64,000 nt of DNA from Sulfitobacter sediminilitoris (GTDB lineage Bacteria; Pseudomonadota; Alphaproteobacteria; Rhodobacterales; Rhodobacteraceae). The notes under the pieces are model-generated. The model saw only the letters and a list, made by a program, of their open reading frames with translations, ran no database searches and was not told the origin of the DNA. Of the stretch, positions 54,744 to 63,759 are shown in pieces. The number at the start of each line of letters is the position of its first letter. Position 1 is the stretch's first letter. The stretch is taken from assembly GCF_010667575.1 (NCBI RefSeq), contig NZ_JAABNT010000006.1, positions 62,001 through 126,000 on the forward strand. Direction: 5' to 3'. Position numbers and translations under genes: made by a program.

Positions 54744-57700
54744 GTGCGCTTTTCCAAACTCAGACTGACAGGCTTCAAAAGCTTTGTGGACCCCACCGAC
54801 CTGATCATCGCCGATGGTCTGACCGGCGTTGTGGGTCCGAATGGCTGTGGCAAGTCCAACCTGCTCGAAGCGTTGCGCTGGGTCATGGGAGAGAACCGCC
54901 CGACCGCCATGCGCGGCGGCGGGATGGAAGACGTGATCTTTGCCGGTGCCGCCACCCGGCCCGCCCGCAACTTTGCCGAGGTGGCTCTGCATATCGATAA
55001 CTCCGACCGTCTGGCCCCTGCTGGCTTTAACGACAGTGATCAGTTGGAGATCGTCCGGCGGATCACCCGCGACGTCGGCAGCGCCTACAAGGCCGCGGGC
55101 AAGGACGTGCGCGCGCGCGATGTGCAGATGCTTTTTGCCGATGCCTCGACCGGGGCGCACAGCCCTGCGCTGGTGCGTCAGGGCCAGATTGCCGAACTGA
55201 TCAACGCCAAACCCAGGAACCGCCGCCGCATCCTCGAAGAAGCAGCAGGCATTTCGGGCCTTTACCAGCGCCGTCACGAGGCGGAGTTGAAGCTGAACGC
55301 GGCAGAGACCAACCTGTCCCGTGTCGATGATGTGATCGAACAGCTGGCCACGCAATTGGCGCAGCTTGCCCGGCAGGCCAGACAGGCAGCCCGTTACCGT
55401 GAGATCGGGGATCAGCTGCGCCGGAATGAAGGTATGCTGTTGTACCGCCGCTGGCGCGAGGCGGACGATGCCCGCGCTTTGGCAGACGAGGAATTGCGCA
55501 ACCGGGTCACGGCTGCCGCGCAGGCGCAGGGGCTCGTGCAACAGGCGACAAAACTGCGGCAGGCCGCAGAAGACGCCTTGCCCCCGCTGCGCGAGGAAGA
55601 GGCAATCTCCGCAGCCGTTCTGCAGCGTCTGACCGTCCAGCGTGACACCCTCAGCGATCAGGAAGCCCGCGCACAGCAGACGATTGAGACACTGGCGGGC
55701 CGGATTTCTCAACTGACCCGGGATATCGAGCGCGAAAGCGGGCTGAACCGCGACGCGGGAGAGACCATCGAACGGCTGGAATGGGAAGCCAAAGAGCTTG
55801 CCAAGGCCGGAGAGGGTCATGGCGAGGCGCTTGAGGCTGCGGCCGAAGCAGCCCGAGAGGCGGCATCGGTATTGCAGACACGCGAGGCGGATCTGTCAGA
55901 ACAGACGGAAGATGTTGCGCGTCTGGCGGCACGGCACGGCTCGGCTGAGCGGCTGCTGGAAGACAGCCGCAAGACACAGATCAAGTCGGAAGCAGAAGCG
56001 CAGAAGGCGCAGGAAGCTGTCGCACAAAGCCGTGCGGCGCTGGAAAAATCCGGGCAGGATTTCGACACCGCAAAGGCAGCTGAGGCTGCAGCGGTGACGG
56101 CGGCGTCAGAGGCCGACGCAGCCTTGATCGAGGCTGAAGAAGCACGGGCCGAAACACAGTCCCGCGAAGCAGACGCCCGCGCCGAACGCTCCGAGGCCGA
56201 GGGCGAGATGAACGCGCTCCGCGCCGAGGTGGGTGCCCTAGCAAAACTGGTGGAGCGTGACACGGCGGAAGGCGGCCAGATTCTTGACCGGCTTCAGGTC
56301 GAACACGGATTTGAAAAAGCCCTTGGTGCGGCATTGGCCGATGATCTGAGAGCGCCACAGGTGGATGCTGATGGCCCTTCTGGCTGGGCCGTCCTGCCCT
56401 CTTATGATGACGAACAGCCCCTGCCCGCCGGTGTCACGCCGCTGACCCAGCATGTTTCCGTTCCCGATGTCCTGTCGCGGCGCATGGGGCAGATCGGGCT
56501 GGTGGACCCAGATGAAGGGGCTGCCCTGCAAGCCGCGCTCTTGCCGGGCCAGCGCCTTGTCTCGCTTGAGGGTGATTTGTGGCGGTGGGATGGTTTTCGT
56601 GCCTGGGCCGAAGACGCGCCTTCTGCAGCGGCCCTACGGTTGCAACAACTCAACCGACTGGAAGTCCTTAAGCAATCGCTTGAACAGGCCAGCCAACGGG
56701 CAGAGGGCGCACGCGATGCCCATGACAGCCTGACACGCAGATTGGCCGAGCAAACCGAGACCGACAAACGCGCACGCGAGGCGCGTCGTGACGCGGATCG
56801 CGCGGTCGCCGATGCGGGCCGCGCGCTGAGCCGTGCGGAAGCGGACCGCAATCTGGCCGAGGGGCGTCTGGAAAGCCTTGGGCTGGCCGTCAAACGCCAC
56901 GAGGATGAGGCGATGGCCGCCCGTGGTCGAGTGCTGGAGGCTGAGCGTGCGCTGGCCGATCTGGGCGATCTGGATGAAGCCCGCGCCGGGATCGAAGACC
57001 TGCGCATGACGGTTGAGGCCGCGCGCATTACCATGATGTCGCGCCGGTCGGCCCATGACGAATTGCGCCGCGAGGGCGAAGCCCGCACGAAGCGCGCACA
57101 GGAAGTGACCAAGGAAATCAGCGGCTGGCAGCACCGGTTGGAGACGGCAGAAAAACGCAGTGCCGAACTGGTAGAGCGCAAGGAAGCCTCCGAGACAGAG
57201 CTACGCGATGCCAGTGCCGCCCCGGCGGAGATTGCCGCAAAGCGCGATGAATTGAGCCGCGAGATCGCTACCGCTGAGGCGCGCAAGGCGCAGGCCTCCG
57301 ACAAGTTATCTACGGCGGAAAATGCGCTGCGCGAGGCCACGGTAGCGGAACGTGAAGCGGAGCGGGATGCGTCTGAAGCGCGTGAGGCGCGTGCGCGGTC
57401 TGAAGCCCGGGCTGAGGCGGCCAAGGAAACCGTTGCCGCCGCCGCTGAGCGCATCGCAGAAGACAGCCAGTTGACCCCAAATCAGCTTTTGACATCGCTT
57501 GACGTGAACCCGGACCAGATGCCCGGTGCCGATACCCTTGAGGCCGATGTGAACCGGCTCAAGCGTCAAAGGGATGCCTTGGGGGCTGTGAACCTCCGGG
57601 CCGAGGAGGACGCCAAGGAGGTTCAGGAAGAGCACGACACGCTGACCAACGAAAAGACTGATCTGGAAGAAGCGATCAAGACCCTGCGTTCCGGCATCGC

Positions 57701-58199
57701 AAGCCTGAACCGGGAAGGGCGCGAGCGGTTGTTGACCGCGTTCGAGCAGGTCAATTCGAACTTCTCAATGCTGTTCAAGCACCTTTTTGGCGGTGGTGAG
57801 GCCAATCTTGTGATGGTGGAATCCGATGATCCGCTTGAGGCCGGTCTGGAAATCATGTGCCAACCGCCTGGCAAGAAACTGAGCACGCTGAGCTTGCTTT
57901 CGGGTGGTGAGCAGACACTGACCGCGATGGCATTGATCTTTGCGGTCTTCCTTGCCAACCCTGCGCCAATCTGCGTGCTGGACGAGGTCGACGCGCCGCT
58001 GGACGATGCCAACGTCACGCGGTTCTGTGACCTGCTCGACGAGATGTGCCGCCAGACGGATACGCGGTTTTTGATCATCACGCACCATGCGGTCACCATG
58101 GCCCGGATGGACAGGCTGTTTGGTGTGACAATGGCAGAACAAGGGGTCAGTCAGCTTGTTTCCGTTGATCTCAAGAAAGCTGAAACACTGGTCGCGTAA
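54744..58199 (+). CDS. smc: Chromosome segregation protein SMC
   Basis: Encodes 1151 aa from GTG 54744 ('MRFSKLRLTGFKSFVDPTDL'), with GGAG about 12 bases upstream. The N-terminal head has Walker A GPNGCGKSN (residues 32-40). Two long coiled-coil arms, very rich in Ala, Glu and Arg, flank a hinge around residues 500-620 ('LADDLRAPQVDADGPSGWAVLP'). The C-terminal head has the ABC signature 'LLSGGEQTLTAMA' near 1051 and Walker B 'CVLDEVDAPLDD'. SMC with ScpAB compacts and separates chromosomes; scpA and scpB are not in the window. Confidence 0.97.
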   Translation: MRFSKLRLTGFKSFVDPTDLIIADGLTGVVGPNGCGKSNLLEALRWVMGENRPTAMRGGGMEDVIFAGAATRPARNFAEVALHIDNSDRLAPAGFNDSDQLEIVRRITRDVGSAYKAAGKDVRARDVQMLFADASTGAHSPALVRQGQIAELINAKPRNRRRILEEAAGISGLYQRRHEAELKLNAAETNLSRVDDVIEQLATQLAQLARQARQAARYREIGDQLRRNEGMLLYRRWREADDARALADEELRNRVTAAAQAQGLVQQATKLRQAAEDALPPLREEEAISAAVLQRLTVQRDTLSDQEARAQQTIETLAGRISQLTRDIERESGLNRDAGETIERLEWEAKELAKAGEGHGEALEAAAEAAREAASVLQTREADLSEQTEDVARLAARHGSAERLLEDSRKTQIKSEAEAQKAQEAVAQSRAALEKSGQDFDTAKAAEAAAVTAASEADAALIEAEEARAETQSREADARAERSEAEGEMNALRAEVGALAKLVERDTAEGGQILDRLQVEHGFEKALGAALADDLRAPQVDADGPSGWAVLPSYDDEQPLPAGVTPLTQHVSVPDVLSRRMGQIGLVDPDEGAALQAALLPGQRLVSLEGDLWRWDGFRAWAEDAPSAAALRLQQLNRLEVLKQSLEQASQRAEGARDAHDSLTRRLAEQTETDKRAREARRDADRAVADAGRALSRAEADRNLAEGRLESLGLAVKRHEDEAMAARGRVLEAERALADLGDLDEARAGIEDLRMTVEAARITMMSRRSAHDELRREGEARTKRAQEVTKEISGWQHRLETAEKRSAELVERKEASETELRDASAAPAEIAAKRDELSREIATAEARKAQASDKLSTAENALREATVAEREAERDASEAREARARSEARAEAAKETVAAAAERIAEDSQLTPNQLLTSLDVNPDQMPGADTLEADVNRLKRQRDALGAVNLRAEEDAKEVQEEHDTLTNEKTDLEEAIKTLRSGIASLNREGRERLLTAFEQVNSNFSMLFKHLFGGGEANLVMVESDDPLEAGLEIMCQPPGKKLSTLSLLSGGEQTLTAMALIFAVFLANPAPICVLDEVDAPLDDANVTRFCDLLDEMCRQTDTRFLIITHHAVTMARMDRLFGVTMAEQGVSQLVSVDLKKAETLVA

Positions 58200-58241
58200 A
58201 CGTTAATGGTGCGTTGGGCGAGCTTGGCCTAGGCTTGCTGC

Positions 58242-58589
58242 ATGCGCTACCTGTTACCCTTCGTACTGATGCCCGGTCTGGGCCTTGCCGATGGCTTTGC
58301 CCTTCTCAAAGATGACCAACTATTGAGCCGCCAAGAGGTCGTAGAAATGACGCAGGGCCATCTGGTTGAGTTTTTCGAGGGCGGGCAATCGCGCTACTCA
58401 GCAGGCGGTGCCTATAGCTATACCTATCAGGGCGGCGGTACCGCTTTTGGTCAGTATGAAATAGGGCCAGACGGAGTAATCTGCATCGTCTTCAACAATG
58501 GCCGTGACCGCTGTGACAGGTTTGTCCGCAGTCACGGGCGTTTGGTGATGATCACGCAATTAGGCGACAGGTATCCGATCAGACCCTAA
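58242..58589 (+). CDS. Small exported protein of unknown function
   Basis: Encodes 115 aa. Residues 1-16 are a short signal peptide with cleavage likely near 'LGLADG'. The mature part contains 'GQSRYSAGGAYSYTYQGGGTAFGQYEIGPDGVICIVFNNGRDRCDRF', a beta-rich pattern with a cysteine pair, seen in many short roseobacter exported proteins but unnamed. It starts 42 bases after smc and is convergent with the rhodanese gene. Confidence 0.72.
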   Translation: MRYLLPFVLMPGLGLADGFALLKDDQLLSRQEVVEMTQGHLVEFFEGGQSRYSAGGAYSYTYQGGGTAFGQYEIGPDGVICIVFNNGRDRCDRFVRSHGRLVMITQLGDRYPIRP

Positions 58590-58608
58590 GCGCCAGAGCC
58601 TTTTTACC

Positions 58609-59004
58609 TCACTTCGGTGCGACCTTTTCCACCGGTCCGCCCGCCTTTTCCCAGCCGCTGAAACCCTCCTTCAGATGCGCTGCGTCAAAGCCCATGTCCT
58701 GCAGCGTCGCCACCGAAAGCGCGGACCGCCAGCCAGAGGCACAGTGGAATACGAACTTTCTATCCCGCCCGAAGATCTCTTTAAAATAGGGGCTGTCCGG
58801 GTCTACCCAGAATTCCAGCATCCCTCGCGGACAGTGAAAGCTGCCGGGGATAAAGCCCGTGCGTTCGCGTTCACGCGGATCCCGCAGATCGACGATCTGC
58901 ACATTCGGATCATCCATCATTGCGATGCCATCCTCTGTGTCGATCTCTTCGATCCGGGCGCGGGCGTCCGCAACCATTTGGGCGGCAGTTTTCTTGAGAG
59001 CCAT
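58609..59004 (-). CDS. Rhodanese-like sulfurtransferase
   Basis: Encodes 131 aa, a single rhodanese domain. The active cysteine loop is 'FHCASGWRSAL', and 'IVDLRDPRERERTGFIPGSFHCPRGMLEF' is the CDC25/rhodanese start. It may transfer sulfane sulfur in detoxification or sulfur trafficking. It lies 14 bases after the lytic transglycosylase gene on the same strand. Confidence 0.9.
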   Translation of the reverse strand: MALKKTAAQMVADARARIEEIDTEDGIAMMDDPNVQIVDLRDPRERERTGFIPGSFHCPRGMLEFWVDPDSPYFKEIFGRDRKFVFHCASGWRSALSVATLQDMGFDAAHLKEGFSGWEKAGGPVEKVAPK

Positions 59005-59018
59005 GAAGGTTCCTTTTC

Positions 59019-60188
59019 TTAGAGCAGCGAAAGAAGGGTTGGTGTGGGCCAGCCGTCAACGGGCAATCCCAAGCGGGCTTGTTCGGCACGTACGGCCGCA
59101 CGCATGCCAGCACCAAGGATGCCGTCGATGCCGCCTACGTCATGTCCGCGCGCCTGCAATCGTGTTTGGAGTACTTTCATCTGACCACCGTCCAAACCGG
59201 GTTCTGGCGTGCCGGCATCAAATACCTTGGCCCCCTGCAACCGGGTGGCAAAATACGCCGCGGTCATCACATAGGTAAAGCTTTGGTTCCAATCGAAATA
59301 AACGCGGAAATTAGGGTAGGCGATGAAAGCCGGACCTTTGTGCCCCTGCGGCAAGAGAACCGACGCCGCCAGCCCATCGGTCAATGGACCATTGCGCGGC
59401 TTGACGCCCAGCGCGCGCCATTCGGCAATCGTTTTGATCGTTTCAAGACCGGTCAGGGACCAATCAAAATCAGCAGGCAGGGTTACCTCGTCCAGCCAAG
59501 GTTCGCCTGCACGCCAGCCCAAATCCTGCAGCATCTTGCCCCCGGACATCAGCGCATCAGGGGTCGAGGTTTTCAAAGAGACCTTGCCGTCCCCATCCGC
59601 ATCCACACCGTTTTCCAGAATATCGCGGGGCAGCATCTGAACCATGCCGATCTCACCGGCCCAGGCACCTGTCGTGGTACGCGGATCGAACTGACCTTTT
59701 TCAAATAACTCTACAGCGGCAAGCACCTGAGGGCGGAAGAGTTCAGGCCGTCTGCAATCATGTGCAAGTGTAACCAACGCGTTGGCCGTGTTGAAATCCC
59801 CTTGATACGTCCCGTAATCCGTCTCGAACGCCCAAAAGGCCAGCAGGACCCCCCGGTCGACGCCATAGCTCTGCTCGATCCGGTCAAAGACGGTGTCGTA
59901 TTTCTCTGCGTTCGCACGGCCCCGGTTGATGCGGTCGTTCGAGATCAACCGGCGCGCAAAATGGACAAAGGGCAGTTGAAACACCCCCTGTCTGCGATCC
60001 GCCTTCAACACGCTCTGGTCTTGCCGCACGCCTGCGAAAAACGCGCTGGCCACTTCGGGCGCGATGCCATTTGCGACGGCTTCTGACTTTAGCCCTTCAA
60101 CAAATGTCGCGAAGGATCCGCCAAAGGCCACGGCGGTGCTGGCCGAAGTGCTCAGCGCAAGGACTGCAGGCAAAAACAGTTTCTTCAT
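59019..60188 (-). CDS. Lytic murein transglycosylase (MltB family)
   Basis: Encodes 389 aa from ATG 60188 ('MKKLFLPAVLALSTSAS'), with a signal peptide of about 22 residues. The SLT_2 domain has the catalytic Glu in 'FWAFETDYGTYQGDFNT' and 'AGEIGMVQMLPRDIL'. A C-terminal peptidoglycan-binding repeat ('LQTRLQARGHDVGGIDGILGAGMRAAV') follows. It cuts peptidoglycan glycans in the periplasm. A short gap (8 bases) joins it to cobD, probably by chance of operon packing. Confidence 0.92.
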   Translation of the reverse strand: MKKLFLPAVLALSTSASTAVAFGGSFATFVEGLKSEAVANGIAPEVASAFFAGVRQDQSVLKADRRQGVFQLPFVHFARRLISNDRINRGRANAEKYDTVFDRIEQSYGVDRGVLLAFWAFETDYGTYQGDFNTANALVTLAHDCRRPELFRPQVLAAVELFEKGQFDPRTTTGAWAGEIGMVQMLPRDILENGVDADGDGKVSLKTSTPDALMSGGKMLQDLGWRAGEPWLDEVTLPADFDWSLTGLETIKTIAEWRALGVKPRNGPLTDGLAASVLLPQGHKGPAFIAYPNFRVYFDWNQSFTYVMTAAYFATRLQGAKVFDAGTPEPGLDGGQMKVLQTRLQARGHDVGGIDGILGAGMRAAVRAEQARLGLPVDGWPTPTLLSLL

Positions 60189-60196
60189 GACATTCC

Positions 60197-61108
60197 TCAC
60201 GTCATCAGGCCGAACAGCACAAGGAGAACCAGCATCACACCCCATGCCGACCAAAGCCGGGAGATTGCCGCGTCAATCGCCAAGGGACCAATTTCCCGGT
60301 CGCCCGCAGCATTGACCCAGGCAAAGTCCTGCATCGCGCCATCATAGGCGCGGGGACCGGCAAGGGCCACACCGATCGCGCGTGCCATCGCAGCCTCGGG
60401 CCAGCCCGCGTTCGGGGAACGATGCAGCCGCGCATCGGCCCTTATCTCCTGCCAAGCACTCAGCTTGCCCGATGGCAAGGCGATCAAGACCGCCGTCAAC
60501 CGGGCCGGGATAAAATTCAGCACATCATCCAGTCTTGCCGCAGCCCAGCCGAATTCAGCATGACGCGCTGTGCGGTAGCCGATCATGCTGTCAGCGGTAT
60601 TGATGAACTTATAGATCACCATACCGGGCAGCCCGCCGATCAAGAACCAGAACGCTGGCGCTATGATGCCGTCGGACAGGTTCTCGGCCGCGCTTTCGAT
60701 GGCGGAACGGGCGACGGCGGGTGCCGGCATGTCGCCGGTGTCCCGGCTGACTATCATTGATACAGCCCGACGTCCTTGCGGCAATGACAGGCGCAACCCA
60801 TCCGCAACCGCGCGTACATGTTGAACGAGCGAGCGTTGGGCCAACATGATCGCAGCCAAAATGATCTCAACCACCGGGCCAAAGAAGCTGAGCAAACCGC
60901 CAAGCGCGCCGCTCAGAATGACAAGGCCAAGCACAACCGCGACACCTTTGGCTTTGCGCATCCCACCGGCGTTGAACCTGGCATCACACCAGCCGATGAG
61001 TTGCCCCATCAAGACAGCAGGATGAGGGAGCCGTCGCCAAAGCCAATCCGGCTCGCCCAACACGGCATCCAGAATGAGCGCGGCAATCAGGATGTATGCA
61101 GTGCTCAT
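60197..61108 (-). CDS. cobD: Adenosylcobinamide-phosphate synthase (CobD/CbiB)
   Basis: Encodes 303 aa with four to five membrane spans. The family motifs '[27 protein letters not shown]', '[16 protein letters not shown]', '[15 protein letters not shown]' and '[12 protein letters not shown]' are intact. It attaches aminopropanol phosphate (or aminopropanol) to adenosylcobyric acid. It overlaps cobC by four bases; the pair supplies and joins the aminopropanol arm of vitamin B12. Confidence 0.95.
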   Translation of the reverse strand: MSTAYILIAALILDAVLGEPDWLWRRLPHPAVLMGQLIGWCDARFNAGGMRKAKGVAVVLGLVILSGALGGLLSFFGPVVEIILAAIMLAQRSLVQHVRAVADGLRLSLPQGRRAVSMIVSRDTGDMPAPAVARSAIESAAENLSDGIIAPAFWFLIGGLPGMVIYKFINTADSMIGYRTARHAEFGWAAARLDDVLNFIPARLTAVLIALPSGKLSAWQEIRADARLHRSPNAGWPEAAMARAIGVALAGPRAYDGAMQDFAWVNAAGDREIGPLAIDAAISRLWSAWGVMLVLLVLFGLMT

Positions 61109-62055
61109 GCCAAGGCCGCGCTCAGCCGGTCCCAGCCGCCTGCGCCCGGCAGTCCAAGACGCAACCAGCGGGGATTGTAGGGGAATATCCGGCTCCAGAT
61201 ATGGTGTTGAGCCAGCCTTTCCTGAAAATCTGCAGCATTCTCCACATCATACAGCCGAAACAGTGAGGTGCCTCCGACCACGGTCGTACCCTGCTTTGTG
61301 ACCAGATCATCCAAGCGGTCAGCGTCAATCTGCAGCCGGTGACGCGTCTTATCTGCCCACGGCATATCCTCCAATGCGGCAGCGCCGATATGCAAAGCTG
61401 GCCCTGCGACGGACCAAGGGCCCAGCATCTGCGACAGCCGCACAAGCAACGCAGGGTCACCAATCACGAAACCCAGCCGCACTCCGGCCAGCCCCCAGAA
61501 CTTGCCAAAGCTTTTCAGGATCAGCGTGCCGGGCACCGAGGCTTCACTGATCAGCGTCGCATCCGGCGACACGTCACAGAAACTTTCGTCAATGATCCGC
61601 AAGCCCCCGGTGAGGTCCTGCACCTGCCACACGCTGCCATCAGGATTGTTGGGATGAACATGGACGCTGGCGCTGCAATCATTGCCCTCCTGCACCACCT
61701 TCCAGCCAGTGTCAGTGAAACTGGCCGCATGTTCATTATACGTCGGTGCGGGAATGCAAACCCGCCCCAAAGGGGCAAGCAGGGGGATATGCGCGATGGC
61801 AGCAGAGGCCCCGGGCACTGCAAGAACGCCAGCGCCCTCCGGCACATGCCAGAAACGGCGTGCCGCATCGTGCAGCCGTTCTAGCGCCGCCTTGTCAGGC
61901 AGGGCTGTCCAAGCGTCATCAGGTATTTCCGGTATCGGAAACGCAATCGGGTTGATGCCTGTTGACAGGTCAATCCAATCGCTGCGCGTGCCACCAAAAC
62001 GCGCGACGGCGGCGTCCAGATTGCCGCCATGATCCCGCTTTTCCGTGTTTGCCAA
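61105..62055 (-). CDS. cobC: L-threonine-O-3-phosphate decarboxylase-type aminotransferase (CobC)
   Basis: Encodes 316 aa from TTG 62055 ('[22 protein letters not shown]'), with GGAGTG six bases upstream. The frame is open to ATG 62178, but that extension has no ribosome site and no similarity. Motifs are '[14 protein letters not shown]', '[12 protein letters not shown]', 'HPNNPDG' and the PLP lysine in '[14 protein letters not shown]'. It gives aminopropanol phosphate for the B12 nucleotide loop. It shares four bases with cobD. Confidence 0.9.
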   Translation of the reverse strand: MANTEKRDHGGNLDAAVARFGGTRSDWIDLSTGINPIAFPIPEIPDDAWTALPDKAALERLHDAARRFWHVPEGAGVLAVPGASAAIAHIPLLAPLGRVCIPAPTYNEHAASFTDTGWKVVQEGNDCSASVHVHPNNPDGSVWQVQDLTGGLRIIDESFCDVSPDATLISEASVPGTLILKSFGKFWGLAGVRLGFVIGDPALLVRLSQMLGPWSVAGPALHIGAAALEDMPWADKTRHRLQIDADRLDDLVTKQGTTVVGGTSLFRLYDVENAADFQERLAQHHIWSRIFPYNPRWLRLGLPGAGGWDRLSAALA

Positions 62056-62170
62056 TTGTGCACTCCATCCTGCGGGTCGGCGAACACATGCCAGCCCAAC
62101 GGTTTCGACAAAGCGGAAAAGCGCCGCTTTTTCAAGTGAACGTCGCCGCGTTAACTTCTTTGCGCGGCTA

Positions 62171-62185
62171 TTAACCATTTGTTAA
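62171..62185. promoter_or_regulatory. CtrA-type binding site TTAA-N7-TTAA
   Basis: TTAA (62171-62174), seven bases, TTAA (62182-62185), with the preferred half-site TTAACCAT. It lies 24 bases upstream of the receiver gene ATG and 116 bases upstream of the cobC start on the other strand. In alphaproteobacteria this full motif is the recognition sequence of the cell-cycle/motility regulator CtrA. It could regulate either gene; the receiver is closer. Confidence 0.65.
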
Positions 62186-62208
62186 CGTATTAGGCAGAGC
62201 ACATATGT

Positions 62209-62619
62209 ATGAATGCTCAGACATCATTAACAACTGCCGAGGGGACCACGCACTTGAATGTGCTGATCGTCGAGAGCCGATCTGAGCTTGGCGCGTTGTG
62301 GAAGCGGCATCTTGAGCGTCATCATATGAAAGTGAGCTGCGTCAGCACACAGGAAGCCGCAACCAGCTTTCTGGCAGAAAACCCTGTAGAGATTATTATC
62401 CTTGATCTTGTGCTGGATGAGGGCGCCGCCCTCGCGGTGTCGGACTATGCCAATTACCGCCAACCCGATGCGCGCGTGATCTTTGTGACCAACACAACCT
62501 TCTTCTCGGATGGGTCTATCTTTGCCCATTCCGCGAATGCACGCGCGTTTCTACCTCCAAGCACGCCGCCCGAAGATCTTGCCGCGATGGTCGAACAGTA
62601 CGGGTCTGATCTGCACTAG
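62209..62619 (+). CDS. Degenerate receiver-domain protein
   Basis: Encodes 136 aa from ATG 62209. A shorter start at TTG 62254, with GAGGGG upstream, would give a bare receiver. It is CheY-like, but key residues differ. The acidic pair of the pocket is only Glu22 ('VLIVESRSELG'). The phosphoryl-acceptor Asp66 ('IIILDLVLDEG') and Thr94 ('VIFVTNT') are kept. The conserved Lys before Pro is Pro116 ('RAFLPPS'). It may therefore bind partners without a normal phosphorylation switch. A full CtrA box lies 24 bases upstream. The stop TAG overlaps the convergent GST stop on a shared CTAG. Confidence 0.75.
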   Translation: MNAQTSLTTAEGTTHLNVLIVESRSELGALWKRHLERHHMKVSCVSTQEAATSFLAENPVEIIILDLVLDEGAALAVSDYANYRQPDARVIFVTNTTFFSDGSIFAHSANARAFLPPSTPPEDLAAMVEQYGSDLH

Positions 62620-63590
62620 GCCCGCCCGTGCGGTGCGTCGTAATCCAGAACAGGGTTGATGGGAATAATCCGGTTCGGATTAATGCTGTCGTGGCTGTAG
62701 TGATAGTGGCGCACGATGTGATCCATATTTACCGTATCGGCCACACCGGGCCACTGATACAGTTCGCGCGTGTAGGACCAGAGGTTGGGGTAATCCACGA
62801 TCCGCTTTCGGTTACACTTGAAATGCAGATGATATACCGGATCAAAGCGGATAAGCGTCGGGAACAAACGCCAGTCCGCGTCGGTAATCCTGTCCCCCAT
62901 CAGGTAACGATTTTCTGACAAGCAATCCTCAAGCCAATCCAACGTGTCGAAAAGCGGACCGACGGCCTCATCATATGCTTCTTGTGTTGTCGCGAACCCG
63001 GCCCGGTAGACGCCATTGTTAAACGTGTCATAGATGCGCTCGTTCACCGGCTCGATCGCCTCGCGGAAGTCTTCAGGCCAAAAATCCTCGGTGTTTCCCG
63101 TCAGCCCATCGAAAGCGCTGTTCAGCATCCGGATGATTTCAGAGCTTTCGTTGGAAACGATGGTGTTCTGCGCCTTGTCCCACAGGATTGGCACTGTCAC
63201 CCGGCCCGTGAAAACAGGATCTGCTTTGGTGTAGATGTCCCGCGCAAAGGGCAGGCCAAAAAGTGTGTCGCCCGTGGCCCCGTCAAAGCTGTCGTCAAAG
63301 CTCCAACCGTCGCCCAGCATGTCGGGATGGACGACGGAAAAGGTGATGTGATCAGCCAGTCCCTTGATCTGGCGAAAGATCAGCGTGCGGTGGGCCCAAG
63401 GGCAGGCATAGCTGACATAGAGGTGATAGCGCCCGCTCTCTGCCTTGAAACCACCCTTGCCTGATGGCCCGGCTGATCCGTCTGCGGTGACCCAGTTGCG
63501 GAACTTCGCGGCCGAGCGATCAAACTTCCCGCCTGTCGATTTGGTATCGTACCATTTGTCTTGCCATTCACCGTCTACCAAAAGGCCCAT
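62616..63590 (-). CDS. Glutathionyl-hydroquinone reductase-like glutathione S-transferase
   Basis: Encodes 324 aa from ATG 63590, behind GGAGG; a longer start at 63635 lacks one. The active-site Cys is in 'YVSYACPWAHRTLIFR', typical of the omega-type YqjG/ECM4 family, with 'VPILWDKAQNTIVSNESSEIIRML' and 'ITDADWRLFPTLIRFD' following. These enzymes reduce glutathionyl-hydroquinones. It is convergent with the receiver gene; the stops overlap on CTAG. Confidence 0.92.
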   Translation of the reverse strand: MGLLVDGEWQDKWYDTKSTGGKFDRSAAKFRNWVTADGSAGPSGKGGFKAESGRYHLYVSYACPWAHRTLIFRQIKGLADHITFSVVHPDMLGDGWSFDDSFDGATGDTLFGLPFARDIYTKADPVFTGRVTVPILWDKAQNTIVSNESSEIIRMLNSAFDGLTGNTEDFWPEDFREAIEPVNERIYDTFNNGVYRAGFATTQEAYDEAVGPLFDTLDWLEDCLSENRYLMGDRITDADWRLFPTLIRFDPVYHLHFKCNRKRIVDYPNLWSYTRELYQWPGVADTVNMDHIVRHYHYSHDSINPNRIIPINPVLDYDAPHGRA

Positions 63591-63759
63591 GCCATCCTCC
63601 GTCGCTGTTAACGAGTTATGTAGTCTGCCTGTCATAAACTACCCATATCAGACAGGGGCGCAGCGGCCCTGCGCAGATGCACAGCCTGGGCGAAATCTGG
63701 GAATTACTTGATTTTGTCTACAGTTAATTCAAATAAGGTAAACGTGTTTGGAGATGTAT

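Noticed and set aside
56402-57454. 350-codon minus-strand frame across smc
   Set aside because: The Ser/Arg/Ala-rich product is the reverse of the SMC coiled coil.
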